Of a stretch of 64,000 bases of DNA, positions 54,371-63,697 are shown one piece after another (position 1 is the first letter of the stretch; every line of letters begins with the position of its first letter). The notes below the pieces were generated by a model that saw only the letters and a list, made by a program, of their open reading frames with translations, made no database searches and was not told where the DNA came from. This DNA is from Algibacter sp045066735 (GTDB taxonomy: Bacteria > Bacteroidota > Bacteroidia > Flavobacteriales > Flavobacteriaceae). The stretch covers positions 124,001 through 188,000 of the forward strand of contig NZ_JBISHH010000026.1 in the NCBI RefSeq assembly GCF_045066735.1, read 5' to 3'. The position numbers and the translations under genes are program-made.

Positions 54371-55267
54371 TTAGTTGTTATCGGTTAATTGTAAAAATTG
54401 TTCTTCTAAACTTTCTTTACGCTGTACTAAATGAGTTAGAATAATACCTTTTTCAAAAAGTTGTTTATTGAAATCTTCAGAACTCAGCGGTTCTTTTAGA
54501 AAAGCAGTAATTAATGTTCCATCTGTTTTTGTATTTGCAAACGATGGATGTTGCTCAATAAAAGCAAGTAAATCGTCTTCTCTGTTACATTTCAATTCAA
54601 AAAAGCCATGACTCGAAATCATTTCATCTACACGGCCAGAATACAATTTTACACCTTTACGCAAAACCACAACGTGCGAGCACACTTTTTCAACTTCATC
54701 TAATAAATGCGAAGCCAATAAAATAGTAGTGCCTTTTGCAGCAATTTGCTTAATGATTTCTCTAATTTGGTGAATACCTTGTGGGTCTAAACCATTTGTA
54801 GGTTCGTCTAATATTAATATTTCAGGATCGTTTAGGAGAGCAGAAGCAATGGCTAAGCGTTGTTTCATACCTAAAGAATAGGTGCTGAATTTATGGTCTT
54901 TTCTATCTAAGAGGCCAACAACTTCTAGCTTTTCTTCAATTTTATTTAAGCCAACACCTTTTATTTTGCAAACAAGTTTAAGGTTTTGTGCAGCCGTCAT
55001 GTACGGATAAAAATTAGGCCGTTCTATAATGGCGCCCACTTTTTTTAGAGCATCGTGAGTTGAGGTGTTGCCATCGAACCAATGAAAGCTTCCTTCTGTT
55101 TTATTTACTACATTTAAAACAATACCTAATGTGGTTGATTTCCCACTGCCATTAGGACCTAAAATGCCGTAAACATTGCCTTTGTTAATGGTGAAAGATA
55201 AATCTTTAACGGCCGTTAAATAACCGAATTTTTTTGTGAGATTCTTGATGGTTAGTATAGATTCCAA
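54371..55267 (-). CDS. ABC transporter ATP-binding protein
   Basis: A 298-residue ATPase of the CcmA/BcrA type. Walker A GPNGSGKST, Q-loop region GAIIERPNFYPYM, signature YSLGMKQRLAIASALL, Walker B ILILDEPTNGLDP and the His of LLASHLLDEVE are all intact. The C-terminal ~70 residues are the usual regulatory extension. It partners with the downstream permease. Confidence 0.94.
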   Translation of the reverse strand: MESILTIKNLTKKFGYLTAVKDLSFTINKGNVYGILGPNGSGKSTTLGIVLNVVNKTEGSFHWFDGNTSTHDALKKVGAIIERPNFYPYMTAAQNLKLVCKIKGVGLNKIEEKLEVVGLLDRKDHKFSTYSLGMKQRLAIASALLNDPEILILDEPTNGLDPQGIHQIREIIKQIAAKGTTILLASHLLDEVEKVCSHVVVLRKGVKLYSGRVDEMISSHGFFELKCNREDDLLAFIEQHPSFANTKTDGTLITAFLKEPLSSEDFNKQLFEKGIILTHLVQRKESLEEQFLQLTDNN

Positions 55268-55488
55268 ACTATGTAGTTTTTAAAGCTGGCATTTTTTCGC
55301 CAGCGTATGTTAGTTTTTTAGTACGACGACCCGTTTTCTAATTTGTTACAAGAAAAGGAATAAAAGATAGAAATATATGTAATTGTAGAATCATTATGAA
55401 TTTAATCTTTTAACAAGATTGAACAATAAAGTGAGTAGATTATTTTAATTCGCTGAAAATATTTTATTTTTAGATATATTTACAAGCT

Positions 55489-56556
55489 ATGGAAGATTTA
55501 AAAATATCTAAAAGGAAACCATCGTTTCCTATTACAGAAAAGTTACATAACTACCTCTTAGAATATAATAGAAACACAAAAATCCCGATTTTTTATGACG
55601 ATTTGTTGCGCTTTCAAGGTTCGATAGTGGTTTATGATAAGGACGATAATGATACGCTTTGGATTCGCGTTTATTACAATGAGTTCGAACGTCAAGAAAT
55701 TGAGAAGTCTTTAAAAAAGGTTTACACAATTCTCCATTCTGATGGTAACGAGAATATTTTTCAGTTTTTAAGTGTTGATGCCATAGATTTTTGCACCTTC
55801 GGAAACTCCAAACCTTTTCGTATTAAAATACGTAATGTATTAAACGATAATTACACTTATTTTTATATCAAAACGGCCGATGCATCTCGTGTATACGGAC
55901 TAGAATTAGAGAACATGCTTTCTCCTTATAATTTGAATTTTTTAATTTATGAAAACACATTAATTGAAGAGCATATTGCAGGTATTCCGGGTGATGAGTT
56001 TATAAAAAACTTTTTACCAAAATGTAGTAAATCTGAAAAAACACAAATAGCTAAAGAGTTTGTGAAGTTTAATGAGCGTTGCATGATTAGACTTTTGGGC
56101 GATATGCGATCGTACAACTACGTTATTGTGCCTACTCACGATTTTGATCATGTAGTTTATAAAATTCGTGCTATAGATTTCGATCAGCAATCTTACGAAG
56201 GAAAACTCAATATATATAGGCCTCAGTTTTTTAAAGAAAATTTTAAAATGGTAGAATTAGTTACCGAGCGGGTGCAAAAATTTTCTATAGATCAATATAA
56301 AATTGAAGAGCGTTCTATTTTAGTAAAACGATTAAAAAGTTATAGAGATCGAATAGATGAATTATTGTCTTGTATGAACGACGATACTATTTCTACAGAG
56401 GAAAATATTAGTTTATTAAAGTCTAAAATATTCGATTACACTCAGGATATAGAGTTTAAAAGGTGTAAAAACATGGGAGACATCCTTAAGAATACGCTAA
56501 GGTTTTTAACCCACAATTATGAGAATGTAAACCCTAAAGGTTTTTACGATAAGTAA
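55489..56556 (+). CDS. Conserved hypothetical protein (355 aa)
   Basis: A cytosolic protein without signal or TM helices. It has a basic start (SKRKPSFPITEKLHNYLLEYN) and a central stretch YNYVIVPTHDFDHVVYKIRAIDFDQQSYEGK that is vaguely kinase-like (IDFD). The C-terminal part is helical, with coiled-coil character (VKRLKSYRDRIDELL). I recall homologues across Flavobacteriaceae but no named domain. It is convergent with the 78-residue gene. Confidence 0.8.
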   Translation: MEDLKISKRKPSFPITEKLHNYLLEYNRNTKIPIFYDDLLRFQGSIVVYDKDDNDTLWIRVYYNEFERQEIEKSLKKVYTILHSDGNENIFQFLSVDAIDFCTFGNSKPFRIKIRNVLNDNYTYFYIKTADASRVYGLELENMLSPYNLNFLIYENTLIEEHIAGIPGDEFIKNFLPKCSKSEKTQIAKEFVKFNERCMIRLLGDMRSYNYVIVPTHDFDHVVYKIRAIDFDQQSYEGKLNIYRPQFFKENFKMVELVTERVQKFSIDQYKIEERSILVKRLKSYRDRIDELLSCMNDDTISTEENISLLKSKIFDYTQDIEFKRCKNMGDILKNTLRFLTHNYENVNPKGFYDK

Positions 56557-56564
56557 AAATGTAG

Positions 56565-56801
56565 TTAGGCGGTATAAACTTGTCCTCGGTGTGGTTTTAA
56601 TGCATCTCTAAGTGGTTTCATATTAGCCTCATCGACAACTAAATAAGCAATGGCGTGCATTTCGCTTAAAACTTCAATACCAGTAATGTTTATATCTAGT
56701 TTTTCTAGGGTAATATATTCTTTTAAATGTATAACGTGGTGTTCTGCTGTTCTTTGACTATTAGGTCCACGAAAATCCCAAATAAGTTTAAGTTTACGCA
56801 T
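56565..56801 (-). CDS. Small conserved hypothetical protein (78 aa)
   Basis: A compact alpha/beta protein (KLIWDFRGPNSQRTAEHHVIH, then SEMHAIAYLVVDEANMKPLRDALKPHRGQVY). The size and the beta-alpha-beta pattern recall ACT-like or ferredoxin-like folds. I recall close relatives in many Bacteroidota, so it is a real gene. Its stop is 9 bases from that of the convergent 355-residue gene. Confidence 0.8.
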   Translation of the reverse strand: MRKLKLIWDFRGPNSQRTAEHHVIHLKEYITLEKLDINITGIEVLSEMHAIAYLVVDEANMKPLRDALKPHRGQVYTA

Positions 56802-56882
56802 GTTTATTTTTGTGTTTTTATGGTTTCAAATATACTTTAAAAAGTGTAATATCTATGATTTTTAAACGTTTGTTAAAGCAAC

Positions 56883-56912
56883 TTGCTTTATAGCTTTATA
56901 TTACTATTTTTG
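56883..56912 (+). promoter_or_regulatory. Promoter of the periplasmic chaperone operon
   Basis: TTG (56883-56885), 19 bases, then TATTTTTG (56905-56912), a complete TTG-N19-TAnnTTTG Bacteroidota promoter. It lies 27 bases before the ATG at 56939. Confidence 0.55.
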
Positions 56913-56938
56913 TTTTTACTAAAAATTTATATTTTCAA

Positions 56939-58891
56939 ATGAAGTTTAAATATTTTTTTATCCAAATTCCGTTCTTTTTTTGTTGTTTGTTGAATGCTCA
57001 AACCATAGATAAAGAGGTGTTACTTGAGGTTGATGGCGACCCGGTTTATGTGTCGGAATTTATGAATGTTTACAATAAAAATTTAGATTTAGTTCAAGAC
57101 GAATCTCAAAAAGATGTAGATGCCTATTTAAAACTTTTTACAAATTATAAGCTTAAGTTAAAGGAAGCTAAAACTCTTGGTCTAAACGAAAAACCATCTT
57201 ATAAACGCGAATTATTAACTTACAGAAAACAGCTTGCCAAAAACTTTATGACAGATAATACGGTGACTGAAGCTTTAGTTGAAGAAGCGTATAATAGAAT
57301 TTCTAACGATGTAAAAGCACAGCATATCCTTGTGCTATTATCTGAAGATGCTGCGCCATTAGATACTTTAGCAGCTTATAATAAAATCACCAAGCTACGC
57401 GAAGCGACTTTAGCTGATGGTTTTGGAAATGTAATGACAAAAAAAGCCGATGGAAAAACTGTAATAGCAGAGCAACTTGGGTGGTTTAACGGTTTTAAAA
57501 TGGTTTATGCTTTTGAGAATGCAGCTTTTAATACAGCAGTAGGCGAGACATCTCAACCTTTTAGAACGCGTTTTGGTTATCATATTGTTAATGTACAAGA
57601 GAAGCGTAAATCTCGTGGCGAACGCACAGTAGCTCATATAATGGTGGTTAACAAGGAAGGGGAAGCGAATACTGAAAATCCTGAAACTAGAATTCAGGAT
57701 ATTTATAAAAAAATAAATCAAGGTGAAGATTTTGAGGCATTAGCTAAGCAATTCTCAGATGATAAAAGTTCGGCATCAAAAGGAGGGTTGATGCCTCCGT
57801 TTTCTGGCGGGCAGTTAAGTGCATCAGAATTTGAAGACGTTGCTTTTGGTCTAGAAGATGTAGGAGCGGTTTCAGAACCATTTAAAACGCAATACGGTTG
57901 GCATATTGTTAAGCTATACAATAAAAAACCAGTTGAAAATTTTGAGGATGTTAAAACAGAATTGGTTCAGAAGGTAAAGCGGGATGAGCGTTCTAAGCGC
58001 ATCGATAATGCTTTGTATAACAAACTTAAAGCAACCTATAACCTGAGCGGTGTGCAACCAAATCTCGATTATTTTGTTTCGGTTTTAAATGAAGACTATT
58101 ACAAGCGTAAATGGAAATTACCATCAGATTTTCAAGCGACAAAAATATTGTTTACTATAGGTGAAAAGGACTTTACTTATAAAGATTTTGGAAATTACAT
58201 GGTAAAAACACAGCGTAATCTTCGCGAAAATACACCATTTATAAATATAGTTTCAACAAAATATACAGAGTTTTTCAATAAGAGTTTAGTAGAATATCAC
58301 GAAGCGCATTTAGATCAAGTTAATCCGGAATTTGCAAATGTTATTAACGAGTATCGCGATGGTTTGTTACTTTTCGATTTAATGGAAAATACCATATGGA
58401 ATGCATCAAAAACTGATTCTTTAGATATTCAAGAGTTCTATAATTCTAATAAAAAGAATTACATTTTACCAGAACGTATAGATGCCGTTGTGGCTTCTTC
58501 GACTAAACAAAAAACCTTGAAAAAAGTATCTAAATTACTTGAAGAGAATATGTCTTTAGATCGCATAAAAAACTTGGTAAATAGTAATGATGCCGTAGAA
58601 GTTATTTTTACATCTGGTATTATGGATGCCGAGCATCAGGCCCTTCCAAAAGGATTTAAATTTAAAAAAGGTATTTCTAAGATTTTTAAACACCATGATG
58701 CTTTTGCAGTTGTTCAGGTAAAAGAAATTCTTTCAAAAACAGAAAAAACTTTGGAAGAAGCAAAAGGGGCAGTTATATCCGACTATCAAAATGAAAAGGA
58801 AGCTAAATGGGTAGAAGCACTAGCTAAAAAATATCCAGTAATTGTTCATAAGGATGTTTTGAAAAAGGTGAAATCTGAAATAGAAAAATAA
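56939..58891 (+). CDS. Periplasmic peptidylprolyl isomerase with two parvulin domains
   Basis: A 650-residue exported chaperone. Signal peptide (KFKYFFIQIPFFFCCLLNAQ), a SurA-N-like helical region (about 25-115), two PpiC/parvulin domains (about 125-220 and 228-335, the latter with EDFEALAKQFSDDKSSASKGG and FKTQYGWHIV), and a long helical C-terminal chaperone region. It helps outer-membrane proteins fold. First of three chaperone genes, with 3 bases to the next. Confidence 0.93.
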   Translation: MKFKYFFIQIPFFFCCLLNAQTIDKEVLLEVDGDPVYVSEFMNVYNKNLDLVQDESQKDVDAYLKLFTNYKLKLKEAKTLGLNEKPSYKRELLTYRKQLAKNFMTDNTVTEALVEEAYNRISNDVKAQHILVLLSEDAAPLDTLAAYNKITKLREATLADGFGNVMTKKADGKTVIAEQLGWFNGFKMVYAFENAAFNTAVGETSQPFRTRFGYHIVNVQEKRKSRGERTVAHIMVVNKEGEANTENPETRIQDIYKKINQGEDFEALAKQFSDDKSSASKGGLMPPFSGGQLSASEFEDVAFGLEDVGAVSEPFKTQYGWHIVKLYNKKPVENFEDVKTELVQKVKRDERSKRIDNALYNKLKATYNLSGVQPNLDYFVSVLNEDYYKRKWKLPSDFQATKILFTIGEKDFTYKDFGNYMVKTQRNLRENTPFINIVSTKYTEFFNKSLVEYHEAHLDQVNPEFANVINEYRDGLLLFDLMENTIWNASKTDSLDIQEFYNSNKKNYILPERIDAVVASSTKQKTLKKVSKLLEENMSLDRIKNLVNSNDAVEVIFTSGIMDAEHQALPKGFKFKKGISKIFKHHDAFAVVQVKEILSKTEKTLEEAKGAVISDYQNEKEAKWVEALAKKYPVIVHKDVLKKVKSEIEK

Positions 58892-58894
58892 CAG

Positions 58895-59749
58895 ATGCAG
58901 AAAATAATAATTTTAGTCATTTTAGCATCGTTTATGGTGTCTTGCGATTTTTCATTAAAAGAAGAAGATAGTCGCGAGCCTATTGCTAGAGTAAATAATT
59001 CATATTTATATAAAGACGATGTTTCGGCATTAGTTTCTGATGCTAGTTCAAAAGAAGATAGCGCCGTTTTAGTACAAAACTATATCAATAATTGGGCTAC
59101 AAAGCAGTTGTTTTTGGATGGAGCTTTACTTAATTTAAGTGAAGAAAAACAGGTGGCATTCGATAAATTGGTAAAACAATATAAAACAGATTTATACACC
59201 AAAGCTTACATTGAGGCTTTAGTTAGTAGAAGTCTGGATACGGTTGTAAATAGAAGCATGGCAGAAATGTATTACGATCAAAATAAGGATGTTTTTAAAT
59301 TGAATGAAGAGTTGGTTAAATTTAGATACATTCATGTAGATGAAAATATTATAGACTACAGTGGTATTGAGAAGAAATTTAAAAGATTTAATGAAACGGA
59401 CAAAAGGGAACTCGACTCTATATCTATTCAGTTTAAATCGTATTCATTAAACGACTCTATTTGGATAAAAGTAAGCCAGGTTATTAGTAAAATTCCTGCG
59501 ATTACACCAGAAAATAAAAATCAACTGTTAAAAAAATCTAATTTTGTACAGCTCAAAGATTCATTAGGAGTATATTTGATGCAAATTAATGATGTTTTAT
59601 TACGAAATGATACAGCGCCGCTAGAATTTGTTACGCCAACAATTAATCAAATTGTTAGAAATAGACGTAAATTAGAACTTATTAAAAAATTAGAAAAAGA
59701 CATTACAAAGGATGCTATTAAAAATAAAGAATTTGAAATTTATAAATAA
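58895..59749 (+). CDS. SurA-N-like lipoprotein without a PPIase domain
   Basis: A 284-residue lipoprotein (VILASFMVSCDFSLKEED, lipobox Cys17). The N-terminal half resembles the SurA/PpiC helper region (EPIARVNNSYLYKDDVSALV, WATKQLFLDGALLNL), while no parvulin signature follows. It is wedged between two PPIase genes (3 bases from the first and overlapping the third), so it probably works with them as a membrane-tethered holdase. Confidence 0.82.
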   Translation: MQKIIILVILASFMVSCDFSLKEEDSREPIARVNNSYLYKDDVSALVSDASSKEDSAVLVQNYINNWATKQLFLDGALLNLSEEKQVAFDKLVKQYKTDLYTKAYIEALVSRSLDTVVNRSMAEMYYDQNKDVFKLNEELVKFRYIHVDENIIDYSGIEKKFKRFNETDKRELDSISIQFKSYSLNDSIWIKVSQVISKIPAITPENKNQLLKKSNFVQLKDSLGVYLMQINDVLLRNDTAPLEFVTPTINQIVRNRRKLELIKKLEKDITKDAIKNKEFEIYK

Positions 59750-61181
59750 CTTAAAATTTATTACTGTTGCTTTACTATGTATAGGAAACGCAGTATTTGC
59801 ACAAGAAATTATTGAAGATGATGTTGTTGCAAAAGTAGACTCCACAAGCTTAGCGGAAAACGTTAAAAGTGCTGTGCCAAGCGATTATAAAAAGAAAAAA
59901 GTAGATGCGGTAGCAGCTGTGGTTGGTGATTTTATTGTTTTAGAGTCTGATGTTGACAAAACGTATTTGCAATTAGAGGCACAAGGGGTTAATGTAAAAG
60001 ATATTGAGGCTTGCCAGTTGTTTGGTAAGTTGCTAGAAGATAAGTTGTATGCACACCATGCTATCCAAGATAGTATTGTAGTTTCTGATGCTGAAATACG
60101 CAGTATGGTAGATTACCAAATGGAGCAGTTTTTAGCTGAATTAAATGGTGATATGAAACGTTTATTGGCGCTTTATGAAAAAGATACAGAAAAAGCGGTT
60201 CGAGAAGAAATGTTTGAAATTAATAAGAAGAACAAGTTAGCTAAAGACATGCAAGCTAAAATTGTTTCTGAAATAGAAGTAACTCCAGAAGAAGTTCGTT
60301 TATTTTTTACCAAAATACCTAAAGAGGAACGTCCAACGTTTGGTACAGAACTTAAAGTGGCTCAAATTGTTTCGGAGCCTCAAGTGTCTGCCGAAGAGGA
60401 GCAAGATGTTATAAACAGATTAAAGCAATTTAAAGCCGATATTATTGAGAAAGGAGCAAGTTTCCGTTCTAAAGCAGTTTTATATTCAGAAGATCCTGGT
60501 TCTGCTAGTCGTGGTGGTAAATATACTCTAAACAAGAAAAAACCGAGAATGGTAAAGGAATTTAGGCAAGTTGCTTTCGCCCTTCAAGAAGGTGAGATTT
60601 CTGAGCCTTTTAAATCCGATTTTGGTTACCACATTATAACGGTAGATAAAATTAGGGGTCAAGAGTACGATGTTAGTCATATTCTATTAACACCAAAAGT
60701 TTCGAGTGAAGCTATAGCAGAGGCTAAAGCACGTCTTGAAAAAGTTAGAGAACGTATTGAAAGTGGTTCAATAACTTTTGCAGAGGCTGCTAGAGAAGCT
60801 AGTGACGAGAAAGAAACTAGAAATGATGGTGGGCAGTTAATTAACCCAGCAACACAAGATTATAACTTCGAATTAACTAAAATGGATCCGGAATTATATT
60901 CTCAAATTCAAGATTTAAAAGAAGGAGAAGTAAGTTTAGTGCTCACTGAGCAAGACAGAACAGGAAATGTTAAGTTTAAAATTTTACGCGTAACCGATAG
61001 AATAAATGAGCATGAAGCTAATTATGCTAGAGATTACTTAAAAATTAGAGAACTTGCACTAGACGAAAAGAAAATTAAAGCCATCGAAGATTGGCAAAAA
61101 GAGAAAATAGCCGATACCTATATAAAGATTGGATCTAAGTATAGAGATTGTGAGTTTTCTAGTAACTGGTTAAAAAAGTAA
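59712..61181 (+). CDS. SurA-like periplasmic chaperone/peptidylprolyl isomerase
   Basis: A 489-residue exported protein with a SurA N-domain (VDAVAAVVGDFIVLESDVDK) and two parvulin domains (AQIVSEPQ...SEDPGSASRGGKYTL and VSHILLTPK...ASDEKETRNDGGQL). It overlaps the upstream lipoprotein gene by 38 bases if ATG 59712 is used. A TTG at 59733 (KFINNLKFITVALLCIGNAVFA) is an equally good start and shortens the overlap to 17 bases. It escorts outer-membrane proteins. Confidence 0.92.
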   Translation: MLLKIKNLKFINNLKFITVALLCIGNAVFAQEIIEDDVVAKVDSTSLAENVKSAVPSDYKKKKVDAVAAVVGDFIVLESDVDKTYLQLEAQGVNVKDIEACQLFGKLLEDKLYAHHAIQDSIVVSDAEIRSMVDYQMEQFLAELNGDMKRLLALYEKDTEKAVREEMFEINKKNKLAKDMQAKIVSEIEVTPEEVRLFFTKIPKEERPTFGTELKVAQIVSEPQVSAEEEQDVINRLKQFKADIIEKGASFRSKAVLYSEDPGSASRGGKYTLNKKKPRMVKEFRQVAFALQEGEISEPFKSDFGYHIITVDKIRGQEYDVSHILLTPKVSSEAIAEAKARLEKVRERIESGSITFAEAAREASDEKETRNDGGQLINPATQDYNFELTKMDPELYSQIQDLKEGEVSLVLTEQDRTGNVKFKILRVTDRINEHEANYARDYLKIRELALDEKKIKAIEDWQKEKIADTYIKIGSKYRDCEFSSNWLKK

Positions 61182-61185
61182 GTCC

Positions 61186-62139
61186 ATGTCTGATGTAGCT
61201 GCCATTGAACAATTTGTAAAACAATTTAAAGCATTAAAAACTGAAGTTGCCAAAGTAATTATTGGTCAGGAAGCTGTTGTAAATCAGATTTTAATTTCTG
61301 TTTTTTCCGGAGGACATGCCTTACTTATAGGTGTGCCAGGATTAGCAAAAACATTAATGGTAAACACTATAGCACAAGCTTTAGGTCTCGATTTTAAACG
61401 CATTCAGTTTACACCAGATTTAATGCCTAGTGATATTTTAGGAAGTGAAATTCTTGATGAAGACCGCCATTTTAAATTTATTAAAGGTCCAATTTTTGCT
61501 AATATTATTTTGGCAGATGAGATAAATAGAACACCACCAAAAACACAAGCCGCACTTTTAGAAGCCATGCAAGAACGTGCTGTTACGGTTGCAGGCCACC
61601 ATTATAAATTAGATTTACCTTATTTTGTTTTAGCAACCCAAAATCCAATAGAGCAGGAGGGAACTTACCCTTTGCCAGAGGCTCAGTTAGACCGTTTTAT
61701 GTTTGCTATTAATTTAGACTACCCAACCTTTAAAGAAGAAGTAGAAGTAGTTAAATCAACTACAAATGATAATAAGGTAACGGTTAACGCTTTGTTTTCT
61801 GCTCAGCAAATTGTCGATTTTCAACATTTAATTCGTCGTATACCTGTTGCAGATAATGTTATAGAATATGCAGTTGCTATGGTTGGTAAAACAAGACCAA
61901 ATAGCGATCAAGCTCCAGAAATTGTTAAAAATTATTTAGACTGGGGAGCTGGTCCAAGAGCCTCTCAAAATTTAATTTTGGCAGCTAAAACACACGCGGC
62001 AGTAAATGGTAAATTTTCTCCAGATATTGAAAACGTTCAAGCTGTTGCAGAAGGTATTTTGAGACACCGTATTATTAAAAACTACAAGGCTGAGGCCGAA
62101 GGTATTTCGGAAACCGATATTATTAAAAGTTTATTCTAA
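61186..62139 (+). CDS. MoxR family AAA+ ATPase
   Basis: A 317-residue ATPase with Walker A GVPGLAKT, Walker B NIILADEINRTPPKTQAALLEAM, the sensor ATQNPIEQEGTYPLPEAQLDRF and the MoxR lid domain (GAGPRASQNLILAAKTHA). MoxR ATPases mature protein complexes, often with VWA-domain partners. Here it follows the chaperone operon by 4 bases, a conserved arrangement in this group. Confidence 0.95.
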   Translation: MSDVAAIEQFVKQFKALKTEVAKVIIGQEAVVNQILISVFSGGHALLIGVPGLAKTLMVNTIAQALGLDFKRIQFTPDLMPSDILGSEILDEDRHFKFIKGPIFANIILADEINRTPPKTQAALLEAMQERAVTVAGHHYKLDLPYFVLATQNPIEQEGTYPLPEAQLDRFMFAINLDYPTFKEEVEVVKSTTNDNKVTVNALFSAQQIVDFQHLIRRIPVADNVIEYAVAMVGKTRPNSDQAPEIVKNYLDWGAGPRASQNLILAAKTHAAVNGKFSPDIENVQAVAEGILRHRIIKNYKAEAEGISETDIIKSLF

Positions 62140-62163
62140 ATTATTGTACATTGAAACCAATCG

Positions 62164-63297
62164 ATGTATAGTAATAAAAAACATAGAATTTTTGGATTAG
62201 ATTTTGTTAGGGCATTAGCTATAATAATGGTGTTATGTTCGCATTCTACACTATTACTTTTTCCAAATACGCATCATATTGTAATCACCATTTTTCAGTT
62301 TTTCGGTACCATAGGTGTCGATTTATTTTTTGTTTTAAGTGGCTTTTTAATCGGCGGTTTGCTTTTAAAGGAAATTAATCAAGATTGTTTAAGTTTTAAG
62401 CAATTATTTCATTTTTGGATTAGACGTTGGTTTAGAACGCTTCCTAATTATTTCTTGGTGTTAATTATCAATATTATTTTGTTCTATGTTTTTTACAACG
62501 AAATTATTGATGGAGTTGGTTTGTTTTTTGTTTTTCTTCAAAATTTCTCATCACCGCATCCTAATTTCTTTACTGAAGCTTGGAGTTTATCCATAGAAGA
62601 ATATGCCTATATTATAGGTCCTTTTTTGGTGTTTTTACTTAGTATTTCTTTTAAACGTATTAATAAGCAATTAGTTTTTATGGGAATTACAGGTTTTATC
62701 GTTTTAGTTACTGCTTTATTACGTTATAAATTTCATTTAGGTCATTATTCACAAGTAAATCAAGATTGGAGTAAGTTAGTTCGAAAAGTAGTGGTTTATC
62801 GTATAGACTCTATTTATTATGGTTTCATAGGGGCTTATATGGCATTTCACTTTAATCTGTATTGGAGAAAATATAAGGTGCAAGCCTTCGCTTTAGGTCT
62901 TTTTATATTCTTTGGGATGCATGGGGTAATTTTTATGAAATCTATTCAGCCAGAAACCACATCGTTATTTTTTAATGTATTTTATTTACCTCTTATTTCT
63001 ATAAGTTTACTGTTACTGTTTCCTGTTCTTTCTAGTTGGAATTCTAAAGTTGTTTTATCCAAAACTATTACAAATATTAGCTTATGGTCTTATAGTTTAT
63101 ATCTAATAAATTATTCAATAGTATTATTATCCATTCAGTATTTTATCGATGTAGAATTGGAGTCTAGTTCTATTAAATTTATCATATTGATTGGTTTTTG
63201 GGCTATTTCGTTCATTTTGTCCTTCTTATTATATAAGTTTTATGAGAAGCCTTTAACTAAATACCGAGAAGCTTCGTTTATAGTGAAATATTTTTGA
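62164..63297 (+). CDS. Acyltransferase family 3 membrane protein (OafA/YrhL type)
   Basis: A 377-residue polytopic protein of about ten helices. The signature of acyltransferase 3 is near the N-terminus: FGLDFVRALAIIMVLCSHST (catalytic His) and GTIGVDLFFVLSGFLIGG, followed by FKQLFHFWIRRWFRTLPNYF. The conserved WSLSIEEYAYIIGP follows. It transfers acyl groups to surface polysaccharide or lipid. It is 24 bases from moxR but unrelated in function, so it may be a recent insertion into that neighbourhood. Confidence 0.92.
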   Translation: MYSNKKHRIFGLDFVRALAIIMVLCSHSTLLLFPNTHHIVITIFQFFGTIGVDLFFVLSGFLIGGLLLKEINQDCLSFKQLFHFWIRRWFRTLPNYFLVLIINIILFYVFYNEIIDGVGLFFVFLQNFSSPHPNFFTEAWSLSIEEYAYIIGPFLVFLLSISFKRINKQLVFMGITGFIVLVTALLRYKFHLGHYSQVNQDWSKLVRKVVVYRIDSIYYGFIGAYMAFHFNLYWRKYKVQAFALGLFIFFGMHGVIFMKSIQPETTSLFFNVFYLPLISISLLLLFPVLSSWNSKVVLSKTITNISLWSYSLYLINYSIVLLSIQYFIDVELESSSIKFIILIGFWAISFILSFLLYKFYEKPLTKYREASFIVKYF

Positions 63298-63697
63298 AAT
63301 ATTTTAAGAATAGTTCAGTGATTGTTGTAAAATACTGATATAATCCTAATGATATTAAAATCTAATGATACTATAATAATTTGTTATCACTGCTTATTGT
63401 ATTGCATCAATTCTTTTTAAAACTTTGCTTTATATTTTTTATGTTTGTAGAACGTTAAAAAAACAGTTTTTTGTTGTTTTGGTAAAGTTTATTTATTTCA
63501 AAGCAGTGTAACAAATTAGCGCAACATACAAGTTTTTAAAATATCGAACTATTTTAAAGAAAAACACAAAAGCTTTGTCAGGTTATAGTCTAAAAACACG
63601 TTTTTAAGCAAATAACTATATCGATTTCGTTTCTTTTGTTTTCCTTGTTTATAGTTATTTAGTAAACTTGCATAAACTAAATTGAAAATTATTATTT

